The notes under the pieces: generated by a model | The model's database searches: none | The model's input: only the letters and a program-made list of their open reading frames with translations | Told to the model about the DNA's origin: nothing | Shown: positions 1-7,969 of the stretch, piece after piece | How positions within the stretch are numbered: the stretch's first letter is position 1 | Layout of the letters: each line of letters starts with the position of its first letter | DNA from: Kaistella yonginensis | GTDB lineage: Bacteria > Bacteroidota > Bacteroidia > Flavobacteriales > Weeksellaceae | Length of the DNA stretch: 64,000 bases | Assembly: GCF_030409525.1 (NCBI RefSeq) | Contig: NZ_JAUFQB010000003.1 | Location: 54,836 to 118,835, forward strand | Direction of reading: 5' to 3' | Program-made: the position numbers and the translations under genes

Positions 1-109
1 CCAGTTTTCCAGATGTAAGTGTGATATCTCCTGCTTCAAAAGATTCGACGAGCGGACTTTCTACAAAATTTCTATCAAATAGTTTTTTAATATTTTCAAT
101 GTGGATCAT
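1..109 (-). CDS. DUF4241-like protein, N-terminal fragment cut by the window edge
   Basis: Thirty-six codons can be read from an ATG at 109 before the window ends. The visible peptide starts MIHIENIKKLFDRNF and ends in GDITLTSGKL. This resembles the opening of DUF4241 proteins, which carry a 'tSGkivacDP' motif just after such a segment, but the diagnostic part lies outside the window. The start ATG overlaps the valS stop codon as ATGA, so the gene probably belongs to the valS transcript and is translationally coupled to it. The family name is a recollection from a short stretch and is uncertain. The reading frame and the overlap are seen directly. Confidence 0.5.
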   Translation of the reverse strand, partial: MIHIENIKKLFDRNFVESPLVESFEAGDITLTSGKL

Positions 110-2727
110 GATAATGTTTTCAGTTTTTCTTCGAGCAAGATTAATTTATCCTCGGCATCTTTTTTCTTTTTCAATTCATTATCAACTACTTGCTGAGGCG
201 CTCCTGCCATAAACTTTTCGTTGGATAATTTTTTATCTACAGACATCATAAAACCTTTTAGATATTTGATTTCTTCTTCAGTTTTAATTTTTTCTTCGCC
301 TAAATCTAAGTTCTCACTTAAAGGAATTGAAACTTCCGTTCCTCCAATTAAGAAAGAGAACGTCGGTTTATCTGTTTTTTCAGCGAAATAAATCTGCTCA
401 ATATTGGCTAGTTTTTTAACTAAATTTTCATTGTCAAAAGAAACTGCATTGGTAAAAACCTCTACACTTTCACGTGGCGAAATACCTTTGCTCTGGCGGT
501 AATTACGTACCCCGGAAATCAGTTCTTTAGAAATTTCAAACTGCTTTATTAGGTCCGAATTGTAAGGCTGCACCTTTCTTTGCTGGGCAATAACCAAAGC
601 GTTTTCTATGGAACGCTCAGAGATATTCTGCCATAATTCTTCCGACAGAAACGGCATAAATGGATGCAGCAATTTCATTAATTCCTCGAAATATTGAATC
701 GTACGATCATAAACCTCGGTGGAAATCGCTTCTCCATAATTGGGTTTAATGGCTTCTAAATACCATGAACAAAAATCATCCCAAATCAATTTATACACCA
801 AATGGAGCGCATCGGAAATTCTAAATTTGTCGAATTGGTCTGCAATTTCCGCGATGGTTTTATCCATTTGGTTTCCGAACCAATCGATGGCTTGCCGATC
901 AGCTTTATTCGCTTTAATCGCATCATCTTTTTTCCAACCTTGAATGAGTTTATTGGAGTTCCAGATTTTGGTTGCGAAATTTCTTCCCTGCAACATTAAT
1001 TCTTCATCGAAAAGCAAATCGTTTCCAGCAGCAGAACTCAATAAAATTCCGACGCGAACACCGTCTGCTCCATATTTCTCAATCAACTCAATTGGATCGG
1101 GAGAATTTCCGAGTGATTTCGACATTTTACGTCTTTGCTTATCACGCACAATTCCGGTGAAGTATACATTTTTAAAAGGAACTTCTTTTCGGTATTCAAT
1201 TCCCGCCATAATCATGCGGGCTACCCAGAAAAAGATAATATCCGGTCCGGTCACCAAATCAGAAGTTGGATAATAGTAATTGATATCTGTATTTTCAGGA
1301 TCCGAAATACCGTCGAAAACAGACATTGGCCACAACCAAGAAGAAAACCAAGTATCAAGTGCGTCTTCATCCTGACGAAGATCTGAGATTTTTAGATCCG
1401 AAATTTGAGATTTTTCTTTTGCTAAAATTAAAGCTTCTTCGATTGTTTCTGCAACAACGAAATCATCCTCGCCCCGACCATAAAAATAAGCTGGAATTTG
1501 CTGCCCCCACCATAGTTGTCGTGAGATATTCCAATCGCGGATGTTTTCCATCCAATGTTTATAAGTGTTCTTGAATTTTTCCGGGTGAAATTTCACCTCA
1601 TCATTCATCACCACCTCCAAAGCAGGTTTTGCCAGTTCAGACATTTTTAAAAACCACTGCACCGAAACTTTAGGTTCTATGACTGCACCGGTTCTTTCCG
1701 ATGTTCCAACTTTATTTACGTAATCTTCTGCTTTTAACAACAGGTTATTTTGCTCTAATTCTTTCACAATTTCTTTTCGAACGACAAATCGATTTTTACC
1801 CGCGTAATGTAAACCGTGATCATTCAAATTAGCATCATCATCCAAAGAATCAATCATCGCTAAACCATGACGTTTACCGATCTCGTAGTCATTGGTGTCG
1901 TGAGCTGGCGTAATTTTTAAGGCGCCCGTTCCGAACTCAATATCCACATAATCATCTTCAATAATGGGAATCAATCTGTTGACAATCGGGACTATTACCT
2001 TTTTCCCTTTTAAATGAGCATATCTTTCATCATTCGGATTGATACAAAGCGCAGTATCCCCGAAAATCGTTTCCGGGCGGGTTGTTGCGACGGAAAGGAA
2101 TTCCTCAGTTCCTTCTATTTTATATTTTAAATAAAACAGTTTCCCATTTTGCTCTTTGAAAATAACTTCTTCATCAGAAATATTGGTTTTGGCTTCAGGA
2201 TCCCAATTGACCATTCGGTAGCCTCTGTAAATGAGCCCTTTTTTATATAAGTCAATAAAAGATTTCACGACCTGCTGAGAGAGTTTTGGTTCTAGCGTAA
2301 AGCGGGTTCGCTCCCAGTCGCAAGAACATCCTAGTTTCTTCAATTGCTCCAAAATGGTTCCGCCGTATTTATCAGTCCAATCCCAGGCGTGCTTTAAAAA
2401 TTCTTCCCGCGACAAATCTGCTTTATTGATGCCTTCTTCTTTCAATTTGGCTACCACTTTCGCTTCTGTTGCGATTGATGCATGATCAGTTCCTGGCACC
2501 CAGCAGGCATTAAAACCTTGCATTCTGGCTCTACGAACCAAAATATCTTGAATGGTATTATTCAACATGTGGCCCATGTGTAGGATGCCGGTCACATTGG
2601 GTGGTGGGATTACGATGGTATAAGGTGGTTTCTCGTTGGGTTCGGAATGAAAATAATGATGTTTCAGCCAGAAATCATACCATTTCTGTTCTGTTTCGTG
2701 GGGTGTATATTTTTCTGAAATCTGCAT
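106..2727 (-). CDS. valS: valyl-tRNA synthetase
   Basis: Class I aminoacyl-tRNA synthetase that charges tRNA-Val in the cytoplasm. The 873-residue protein has the HIGH-type motif PPPNVTGILHMGH at residues 41-53 and the KMSKS loop (RRKMSKSLGNSPDP) in its middle. It has the editing domain between them and a C-terminal Lys/Glu-rich coiled coil (ending LEEKLKTLS) typical of ValRS. The frame stays open upstream to 2823, but the ATG at 2727 is preferred: it begins MQISEKYTPH, the usual ValRS opening, and a TATTTTTG promoter box at 2754-2761 lies inside the extra upstream part. The last codon overlaps the next gene as ATGA. Length and motifs are normal for the family. Confidence 0.97.
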   Translation of the reverse strand: MQISEKYTPHETEQKWYDFWLKHHYFHSEPNEKPPYTIVIPPPNVTGILHMGHMLNNTIQDILVRRARMQGFNACWVPGTDHASIATEAKVVAKLKEEGINKADLSREEFLKHAWDWTDKYGGTILEQLKKLGCSCDWERTRFTLEPKLSQQVVKSFIDLYKKGLIYRGYRMVNWDPEAKTNISDEEVIFKEQNGKLFYLKYKIEGTEEFLSVATTRPETIFGDTALCINPNDERYAHLKGKKVIVPIVNRLIPIIEDDYVDIEFGTGALKITPAHDTNDYEIGKRHGLAMIDSLDDDANLNDHGLHYAGKNRFVVRKEIVKELEQNNLLLKAEDYVNKVGTSERTGAVIEPKVSVQWFLKMSELAKPALEVVMNDEVKFHPEKFKNTYKHWMENIRDWNISRQLWWGQQIPAYFYGRGEDDFVVAETIEEALILAKEKSQISDLKISDLRQDEDALDTWFSSWLWPMSVFDGISDPENTDINYYYPTSDLVTGPDIIFFWVARMIMAGIEYRKEVPFKNVYFTGIVRDKQRRKMSKSLGNSPDPIELIEKYGADGVRVGILLSSAAGNDLLFDEELMLQGRNFATKIWNSNKLIQGWKKDDAIKANKADRQAIDWFGNQMDKTIAEIADQFDKFRISDALHLVYKLIWDDFCSWYLEAIKPNYGEAISTEVYDRTIQYFEELMKLLHPFMPFLSEELWQNISERSIENALVIAQQRKVQPYNSDLIKQFEISKELISGVRNYRQSKGISPRESVEVFTNAVSFDNENLVKKLANIEQIYFAEKTDKPTFSFLIGGTEVSIPLSENLDLGEEKIKTEEEIKYLKGFMMSVDKKLSNEKFMAGAPQQVVDNELKKKKDAEDKLILLEEKLKTLS

Positions 2728-2753
2728 ATAATATATCTTTGACTTAATAGCTG

Positions 2754-2761
2754 CAAAAATA
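2754..2761 (-). promoter_or_regulatory. -7 box TATTTTTG of valS
   Basis: Matches the Bacteroidetes TAnnTTTG element on the minus strand, 26 nt upstream of the valS ATG. It lies inside the longer alternative reading frame and so supports the shorter start. Confidence 0.6.
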
Positions 2762-2811
2762 GGGAAATAAAAAAAATTGACCGTGTTATTAAAATTATTT
2801 TTAACTTTGTT

Positions 2812-2819
2812 TGTTAAAT
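2812..2819 (+). promoter_or_regulatory. -7 box TAACTTTG of the DUF1573 gene
   Basis: Exact TAnnTTTG match 36 nt before the ATG at 2856. It is divergent from the valS promoter about 50 nt away. Confidence 0.55.
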
Positions 2820-2855
2820 TCAATCAAATAACCACTTTATAAAAATTTAAACAAA

Positions 2856-3344
2856 ATGAAAAAAATTTTTGCAGGCTTATTTTTAGCCGGATCTTTCGCC
2901 TTAGCTTCTGCACAGACCATCTCTTTTGACAAAACCACTTACGATTACGGAAAAGTTAAAGTGGGCGCAGACGGACATCGCTTTTTCACTGTTAAAAACA
3001 CAGGAGACAAACCTTTAATTATATCAAGAGTTCAGGCATCTTGTGGATGTACGACGCCAGAATGGAGCCAAGACCCAATTATGCCAGGAAAAACTGCACA
3101 GTTAAAAGTGGGTTACAACACTACATTGGTGGGTCCATTTTCAAAAATCATCGAAGTATATTCTAATGATGCTGCCAACAGCAGATCGGTTATTACGATT
3201 AAAGGTGATGTGAATGATAGCGTTGCCACTTCAAATGAATCGATTGCTCCACAACAAGCAGTGCAAGTTGAAGCTGCAGTACAATCTGCAAAAGCACAAC
3301 CTGCCGCAAAAAAGCCGGCCCCTAAAAAACTAGAGGCGATGTAA
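2856..3344 (+). CDS. DUF1573 domain protein, exported
   Basis: A 162-residue protein with a clear signal peptide (residues 1-19, MKKIFAGLFLAGSFALASA). A DUF1573 immunoglobulin-like domain follows at about residues 25-120, with the family's cysteine motif ASCGCTTPEW and the PGKTAQLKVGYNT strand. The C-terminus is a low-complexity Ala/Lys/Pro tail (AAKKPAPKK). DUF1573 proteins are abundant in Bacteroidetes and are thought to be periplasmic or surface proteins, but no biochemical role can be given. It is a single-gene unit with a promoter box at 2812 and a strong terminator at 3367. Confidence 0.9.
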   Translation: MKKIFAGLFLAGSFALASAQTISFDKTTYDYGKVKVGADGHRFFTVKNTGDKPLIISRVQASCGCTTPEWSQDPIMPGKTAQLKVGYNTTLVGPFSKIIEVYSNDAANSRSVITIKGDVNDSVATSNESIAPQQAVQVEAAVQSAKAQPAAKKPAPKKLEAM

Positions 3345-3366
3345 TCTTATTAACAGATAAAAAATT

Positions 3367-3400
3367 AAATCATTTCAGCAGTGAAATGATTTTTTTATTT
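3367..3400 (+). terminator. rho-independent terminator after the DUF1573 gene
   Basis: Perfect 11-bp stem AAATCATTTCA / TGAAATGATTT (3367-3377 / 3382-3392) with loop GCAG, running into a T-rich tract. Confidence 0.8.
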
Positions 3401-3419
3401 TAGTACAAATATTAAACTT

Positions 3420-4289
3420 ATGGATTTAGATTTTAGTGATGATTTTATCGTACAAGACAAATTCTCTATGAGAAATTTCTCAACGGAATATGAGGGAAAT
3501 CTCTCGAAAAATGAGGAAAAAAAAATGCTGGTCGAAGAACAGGAAAAACTGCGAGAACTGCAGCAAAGATTATATAGCGATGGCAGCAAATCAATTTTGA
3601 TTGTATTACAAGCGATGGATGCTGCGGGGAAAGATTCGCTTATCAAACATGTTTTTGGCGGTGTAAATCCACAGGGTTGCGAGGTTCATAGTTTCAAAAC
3701 GCCAAGTTCGAAAGAATATGATCATGATTTTCTTTGGCGTCATTATATCGCGCTGCCAGAAAAGGGTAAAATTGGAATTTTTAATAGAAGTCATTATGAA
3801 AGTGTTTTAGTTTGCAAGGTTCATCCTGAATATAACCTTAATGAAAAAGTCTGGAAAGATGTTGATGATTTTGATGATGAATTCTGGGAAAACCGGTACG
3901 AAAGCATTAGAAACTTTGAAAAACATCTGGCAAACAACGGAACTACAATTGTGAAAATATTCTTGAATGTTTCCCAAGAAGAGCAGAAAAAAAGATTTCT
4001 CGACCGCATTAACGAACCCGATAAGAATTGGAAATTTGCGGCTTCAGATCTCTCAGAAAGAGCGCTTTGGCCTGATTATATGAAAGCGTATGAGGAAGCA
4101 ATTAATGAAACTTCAAAAGAATACGCGCCTTGGTATGTTATTCCTGCTGATAACAAATGGTTTGCAAGAGTTGCTGCAATTCAAATTATCATCGACACCA
4201 TGGAAAAAATGGATTTAAAATATCCAACACTTTCAGAAAAAGAGACCAACGCTCTAGCTGAGGCAAAGAAACAACTGGAAAAGGACTAA
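3420..4289 (+). CDS. ppk2: PPK2-family polyphosphate kinase/phosphotransferase
   Basis: Cytoplasmic enzyme that transfers phosphate between polyphosphate and nucleotides. The 289-residue protein has the Walker A loop AMDAAGKDS (residues 65-73), the Walker B-like segment GIFNRSHYE (119-127), and the lid-region arginines and downstream sequence NEPDKNWKFAASDLSERALW typical of one-domain PPK2 proteins. The FNRSHYE form rather than FDRS is, from memory, the kind seen in PPK2 class III, which can phosphorylate both AMP and ADP. The subclass is therefore an inference. The only promoter-like sequence is a degenerate TATTTTAG at 3396. The stop codon abuts the 3' tail of the RNase P RNA gene on the other strand. 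Confidence 0.92.
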   Translation: MDLDFSDDFIVQDKFSMRNFSTEYEGNLSKNEEKKMLVEEQEKLRELQQRLYSDGSKSILIVLQAMDAAGKDSLIKHVFGGVNPQGCEVHSFKTPSSKEYDHDFLWRHYIALPEKGKIGIFNRSHYESVLVCKVHPEYNLNEKVWKDVDDFDDEFWENRYESIRNFEKHLANNGTTIVKIFLNVSQEEQKKRFLDRINEPDKNWKFAASDLSERALWPDYMKAYEEAINETSKEYAPWYVIPADNKWFARVAAIQIIIDTMEKMDLKYPTLSEKETNALAEAKKQLEKD

Positions 4290-4295
4290 AAAAAC

Positions 4296-4626
4296 CCACA
4301 AGAAAAACGATAAGCCGGATTCTGTTTTCTGACCGAAGTCAAAATGCCTGTTATTTATCTACGCTTTACATTGCTGCAAAGCTTGAGCTGTTTACCCCTC
4401 GGTTTTTGGAGCGAGCCACTCCTATCTCGACGAATCGAGAAATCCGATATACTTAACATTGCACCGCAAAGAGTTTACCTGGTTTCACTATAAATTAATA
4501 TACATACTTTCTGTTGCACTGGTCCTGATCTCGCGACCGACGGATGTTATCCGCTTTGCTGCCCTATGGTGTCCGGACTTTCCTACCTCCGCTGGAGCGG
4601 AAATCAACAAGCCATTTTTCTTGTGG
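4296..4626 (-). ncRNA. rnpB: RNase P RNA component
   Basis: Catalytic RNA that removes 5' leaders from pre-tRNAs. On the minus strand it shows the universal 5' block GGAAAGTCCGGACACCATAG (near 4565-4585), the GTGAAACCAGGTAAAC region, and the 3' block ACAGAATCCGGCTTATCG (near 4308-4325). The two ends pair perfectly over 12 bp (4615-4626 with 4296-4307), forming helix P1 and fixing the limits at about 331 nt. P1 is followed by GGGTTTTTTT, so the same helix probably doubles as the terminator. A TATATTTG promoter box lies 5 nt upstream of the predicted 5' end. The layout is that of bacterial type A RNase P RNA. Short reading frames across this stretch are spurious. Confidence 0.95.
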
Positions 4627-4630
4627 ACTG

Positions 4631-4638
4631 CAAATATA
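4631..4638 (-). promoter_or_regulatory. -7 box TATATTTG of rnpB
   Basis: Exact Bacteroidetes TAnnTTTG element on the minus strand, ending 4 nt before the predicted rnpB 5' end at 4626. This spacing is as expected for a promoter. Confidence 0.7.
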
Positions 4639-4710
4639 CATAAAGTTGAAAATCTAGAGTGCCATTTTTTTGGAAAGAAATTTGCAGGCATGACCCCTAA
4701 ATTATATTAA

Positions 4711-4718
4711 TATCTTTG
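4711..4718 (+). promoter_or_regulatory. -7 box TATCTTTG of the MscS gene
   Basis: Exact TAnnTTTG match with only 4 nt between its last base and the ATG at 4723. The mRNA would be leaderless or nearly so. Confidence 0.6.
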
Positions 4719-4722
4719 ATTT

Positions 4723-5559
4723 ATGAATTACTTTGAAATTATTTTAGCTGTACTTGACCGTTGGTATAAAAGTTTTGCACAGGCAACACCAAAACTTGCA
4801 GTCGGAATATTGGTTTTCCTGTTTTTTTTAACCATGAGTTCATACCTAAGCAAACTGTCGGTAAAGATTTTTCATCGCTTTTTTCCGAAAAGCAAAAACA
4901 ACTCTATTGTCACTTTAATTAAAGTTTTTAAATTTCTTATTATTTTATCCGGTGCATTTATCTCCTTTGAAATAATGGGACTTGGTGGATTTGTTTTAAA
5001 GTTCATTGGAAGTTTAGGAGTTGCTGGTGTGGTCGCTGGTGTGGCATTGAAAGATCTGGTATCATCAATGTTTTCTGGTGCTTTGGTTGGAATTGATAAA
5101 TCATTTGCGCCTGGTGATTATGTTTCGATTAAGGACGTGACAGGGGTGGTAGAAAAGATCGGATTTTTGACTACCAAAATCATCACTGATGAAGGTAAAA
5201 AAGTTTTTGTGCCCAATCAATTAATTTTCAGCGCGCCATTTACCAACTATTCCTCTTCCGGACAGCGAAAAGTTTTTTTGGATTTACAAGTTTCAGCGAC
5301 TCAAGATTTAGAGAAAACAATACAAGTTATATTGGACGAAATTAAAAGCTTCGATTTTACGGATCATTTGGATGAGGCTCAAGTCATTATTCTTAAACAA
5401 TCATTTGGTGTTTTTTATTTTCAAGCGCGGTTCTTTATGAAAAGCGGGGAAAATATTATGAAAGTAAAAAGTGAAGCATTGCTTAAACTGAAAACCAAAT
5501 TAGAAGAAGCGGGTGTAGAACTCGCTACCCAAATGAAAATTGATACAACAGGCTTATAG
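4723..5559 (+). CDS. small-conductance mechanosensitive channel, MscS family
   Basis: Inner-membrane channel that releases solutes on hypo-osmotic shock. The 278-residue protein has three hydrophobic helices (about 25-43, 64-82 and 90-120). The third is the Gly/Ala-rich pore helix (GVAGVVAGVALKDLVSSMFSG). The conserved MscS beta domain follows (FAPGDYVSIKDVTGVVEKIG, then VFVPNQLIF) and then an alpha/beta cytoplasmic domain. Length and layout match E. coli MscS. It is monocistronic, and its promoter box sits almost on the start codon. Confidence 0.93.
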   Translation: MNYFEIILAVLDRWYKSFAQATPKLAVGILVFLFFLTMSSYLSKLSVKIFHRFFPKSKNNSIVTLIKVFKFLIILSGAFISFEIMGLGGFVLKFIGSLGVAGVVAGVALKDLVSSMFSGALVGIDKSFAPGDYVSIKDVTGVVEKIGFLTTKIITDEGKKVFVPNQLIFSAPFTNYSSSGQRKVFLDLQVSATQDLEKTIQVILDEIKSFDFTDHLDEAQVIILKQSFGVFYFQARFFMKSGENIMKVKSEALLKLKTKLEEAGVELATQMKIDTTGL

Positions 5560-5632
5560 CGTAAAATTTAGTTTTTAAAGAGAAATGGAACTGGTAAATT
5601 TTGCTGAAAATTTTATAAATCAACTTTTAGCA

Positions 5633-5640
5633 TATATTTG
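5633..5640 (+). promoter_or_regulatory. -7 box TATATTTG of the LRR gene
   Basis: Exact TAnnTTTG element 25 nt before the GTG start at 5666. Confidence 0.55.
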
Positions 5641-5665
5641 TATTCTCTAAAAATCTAAAAACGCA

Positions 5666-7297
5666 GTGAAAAAACTTTTATTTTTTATTCTTATCTCAAC
5701 TTATACCTTTGGACAAAGCTGGAGTATTTCTTTTGCTGAAAGATCCGCTTTGGTCAATTTGTTTAATACGACCAATGGTGAACATTGGAGTGTAAAATGG
5801 GATTTAAATAAAGACCCTCGGTATTGGTTTGGCATTAAAATTAAAAACGGAACAGTAAGAGAAATTAATCTGAGCGGCAATGCTTTGCAAGGCAACTTCC
5901 CTGTATCGCTTGCTGGTTTTTCAAAACTCGAAAAGCTTGATTTGAGTTCTAACCAGCTATCTGGTGAGGTATCAACTGCAATATCTGGCTTAACCACTTT
6001 GGTTCGATTAGACCTTAGCAATAACAGGTTGACGGGTGATCCAACAGCAGCGCTACTAACTCTTTCAAACCTGAAGGAGATGTCAGTTGGAAATAACGAA
6101 TTTATCTTTGCTGACATTGAAACCCTTTTGCAAAACTTTCCGAATATTGAAGTACTCGACTTGTCGCACACTGGATTAACTGCAGTGCCACAAAAAATTT
6201 CTACTTTAACAAAGCTAAAAGCACTTAATTTAAGCAACAATTCGATTTCGCAAAACGTCAATCCGCTATCCACCTTATTGAATCTGAAAGAATTAAACCT
6301 TTCCGGAAATCAATTAGCAGAATTGCCAACAGAATTATCTGCGCTAACTCAATTAATATCTCTTAACCTAAGCAACAATGCAATTTCAGCACATACAACC
6401 GGATCTTTAGGCCAATTGAAGAATTTAGAATGGTTGTCTTTTGCGGGAAACCAAATGATAAATTTCCCACCACAACTTTCACAATTAGCAGCATTAATTC
6501 ATCTAAATCTTTCTGACAATAAAATTTCCAGTGGATTTGAAACCATCGTTGGTTTACAAAATCTAGAACAAATCTATTTGGACAAGAATTTAATTACAGG
6601 TGATTTTCCCAATGCACTGCTTCAACTAAAAAAATTGCAAATGATCTCCTTAAATGGAAATCAACTTTCCGGTGAAATCCCAGAAACCATTCCCGCCTTA
6701 ACCTTTATTGATAACAATCGATATACGAAACAAGACCTTAAAACATTTTTATTAAAAAATCAGCCACGAACAGATTTCATTTATTCACCGCAACGATATG
6801 ATGAGCCGAAAACAGTTTTTGCAAGTCTCGGAAATCCCGCGACCTTAACGCAATCACTTTCAGGCGAAGAATACCAATTTGCTTGGTTTAAAAACCTAGA
6901 CCAAAGAACCCCTGTTCAGTCCGAAAACTACTATATCAGCAGTATTGAAGATGAAGATTATACAAAATACACCTGTGAAGCATACTATTTTGAAGTTCTA
7001 CCAAATGAATTGATCGAGCTTTCTTTCTTCCGTGAACCTGTTACCATCGAAAAATCATTAAAAACTGCCGAGGTGAATACCGACTTAACCATATATCCAA
7101 ATCCGGCAACAGATGTGATCAATATCAGAACCTACAAGTTAAATATTGAAAAGGTGTTTATTTTTGATTTAAGTGGGAAATTAATTATGACCGAGACCTC
7201 CAAAAAAATCAATATTAATCATTTACCATCTGCAACTTATATTATTTCTATTAAAACTTCTGAGGGCCTGAAATCCTTTAAGTTTATCAAAATTTAA
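5666..7297 (+). CDS. secreted leucine-rich repeat protein with T9SS sorting domain
   Basis: A 543-residue protein starting at GTG (MKKLLFFILIS signal peptide, cleavage near residue 16). A region matching the start of plant-type LRR proteins (NTTNGEHWSVKWDLN) is followed by about eleven leucine-rich repeats of the form LxxLxxLNLSxNxIS up to about residue 345. An Ig-like or spacer region follows. The C-terminal ~75 residues (YPNPATDVINI ... KSFKFIKI) are a type A Por secretion (T9SS) sorting domain. The protein is therefore expected to cross the outer membrane by the type IX system and be released or anchored at the surface. The repeats suggest protein or glycan binding; the ligand is unknown. 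It indicates that this organism has a T9SS. Confidence 0.9.
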   Translation: MKKLLFFILISTYTFGQSWSISFAERSALVNLFNTTNGEHWSVKWDLNKDPRYWFGIKIKNGTVREINLSGNALQGNFPVSLAGFSKLEKLDLSSNQLSGEVSTAISGLTTLVRLDLSNNRLTGDPTAALLTLSNLKEMSVGNNEFIFADIETLLQNFPNIEVLDLSHTGLTAVPQKISTLTKLKALNLSNNSISQNVNPLSTLLNLKELNLSGNQLAELPTELSALTQLISLNLSNNAISAHTTGSLGQLKNLEWLSFAGNQMINFPPQLSQLAALIHLNLSDNKISSGFETIVGLQNLEQIYLDKNLITGDFPNALLQLKKLQMISLNGNQLSGEIPETIPALTFIDNNRYTKQDLKTFLLKNQPRTDFIYSPQRYDEPKTVFASLGNPATLTQSLSGEEYQFAWFKNLDQRTPVQSENYYISSIEDEDYTKYTCEAYYFEVLPNELIELSFFREPVTIEKSLKTAEVNTDLTIYPNPATDVINIRTYKLNIEKVFIFDLSGKLIMTETSKKININHLPSATYIISIKTSEGLKSFKFIKI

Positions 7298-7375
7298 TTG
7301 TTCTTATGAATCACAACTAATGATTTGAATAGTTTTCATCAATCAATAAGTTGAGCAATTCCGCTCTCTATTAAT

Positions 7376-7383
7376 TACCTTTG
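7376..7383 (+). promoter_or_regulatory. -7 box TACCTTTG of dps
   Basis: Exact TAnnTTTG element. Its last three bases are the TTG that would otherwise be read as an upstream start codon. The ATG at 7402 lies 18 nt further on. Confidence 0.6.
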
Positions 7384-7401
7384 ATTTTAATAAAAAAGAT
7401 T

Positions 7402-7878
7402 ATGAACAATTCAAAAATCATCGGTTTAAGCGAAACCGATTGTCAACAGATTTCCGCACAATTAAATATCCTTTTAGCAAATTATTCTATATTTTATCAA
7501 AATACCAGAGGCGCACATTGGAATATTAAAGGTGAAAAATTTTTTACGCTTCATCCTAAATTTGAAGAATTATATGATAATCTCGTCTTGAAAATAGATG
7601 AAATTGCAGAAAGAATTCTAACTTTAGGTTTCACCCCAAACCATAATTATTCAGAATATTTAAGTCTGTCAATCATCAAAGAAAGCAAAGAAGTTTCCGA
7701 TGCAAACAAAGCGGTAGAAAACATCCTTGCCTCCTTTAAAATCGTGATTGATTTGCAAAGAGAAATCCTAGACCGAACTGAAAAAGCAGGCGATGCCGGG
7801 ACCAATTCTCAAATGAGTGATTATATTACCGAGCAGGAAAAAGAAGTTTGGATGTACAACTCCTATCTTGGAAAGTAA
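7402..7878 (+). CDS. dps: Dps-family DNA-protection / mini-ferritin protein
   Basis: Dodecameric ferritin-like protein that oxidises and stores iron and protects DNA from peroxide. The 158-residue sequence has the intersubunit ferroxidase motif: His in GAHWNIKG, then FFTLHPKFEELYDN with Asp/Glu ligands, then DEIAERILTLG. The frame is open from a TTG at 7381, but that TTG is part of the TACCTTTG promoter box, so the ATG at 7402 (MNNSKIIGLSE) is the start. The unit is closed by a strong terminator at 7901. Confidence 0.93.
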   Translation: MNNSKIIGLSETDCQQISAQLNILLANYSIFYQNTRGAHWNIKGEKFFTLHPKFEELYDNLVLKIDEIAERILTLGFTPNHNYSEYLSLSIIKESKEVSDANKAVENILASFKIVIDLQREILDRTEKAGDAGTNSQMSDYITEQEKEVWMYNSYLGK

Positions 7879-7900
7879 GTCATAAAATACTATTAAATTT

Positions 7901-7935
7901 AAAAATCGCCCTTTATTAGGCGATTTTTTATTTTT
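7901..7935 (+). terminator. terminator after dps
   Basis: Perfect 10-bp stem AAAAATCGCC / GGCGATTTTT (7901-7910 / 7919-7928) with loop CTTTATTA and a T tract. A TATTTTTG sequence (7929-7936) lies in the tail. Confidence 0.85.
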
Positions 7936-7942
7936 GAATATT

Positions 7943-7950
7943 TACATTTG
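7943..7950 (+). promoter_or_regulatory. -7 box TACATTTG of pncB
   Basis: Exact TAnnTTTG element 19 nt before the ATG at 7970. A second match, TATTTTTG, sits at 7929-7936 in the tail of the dps terminator. Confidence 0.5.
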
Positions 7951-7969
7951 TTTGAACTTATATTAAATT

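Noticed and set aside
2728..2823. 32-residue N-terminal extension of ValRS
   Set aside because: It contains the promoter box TATTTTTG and is not like other ValRS N-termini.
4459..4710. Open frames of 67-83 codons on both strands between ppk2 and mscS
   Set aside because: They lie within the RNase P RNA gene, whose conserved blocks and P1 helix explain the sequence.
5701..6273. 190-codon frame antisense to the LRR gene
   Set aside because: It is a shadow of the repetitive LRR coding sequence; no signal, domain or promoter supports it.
7381..7401. Upstream TTG start for dps
   Set aside because: The TTG is the end of the TACCTTTG promoter box, and the encoded residues are not typical for Dps.
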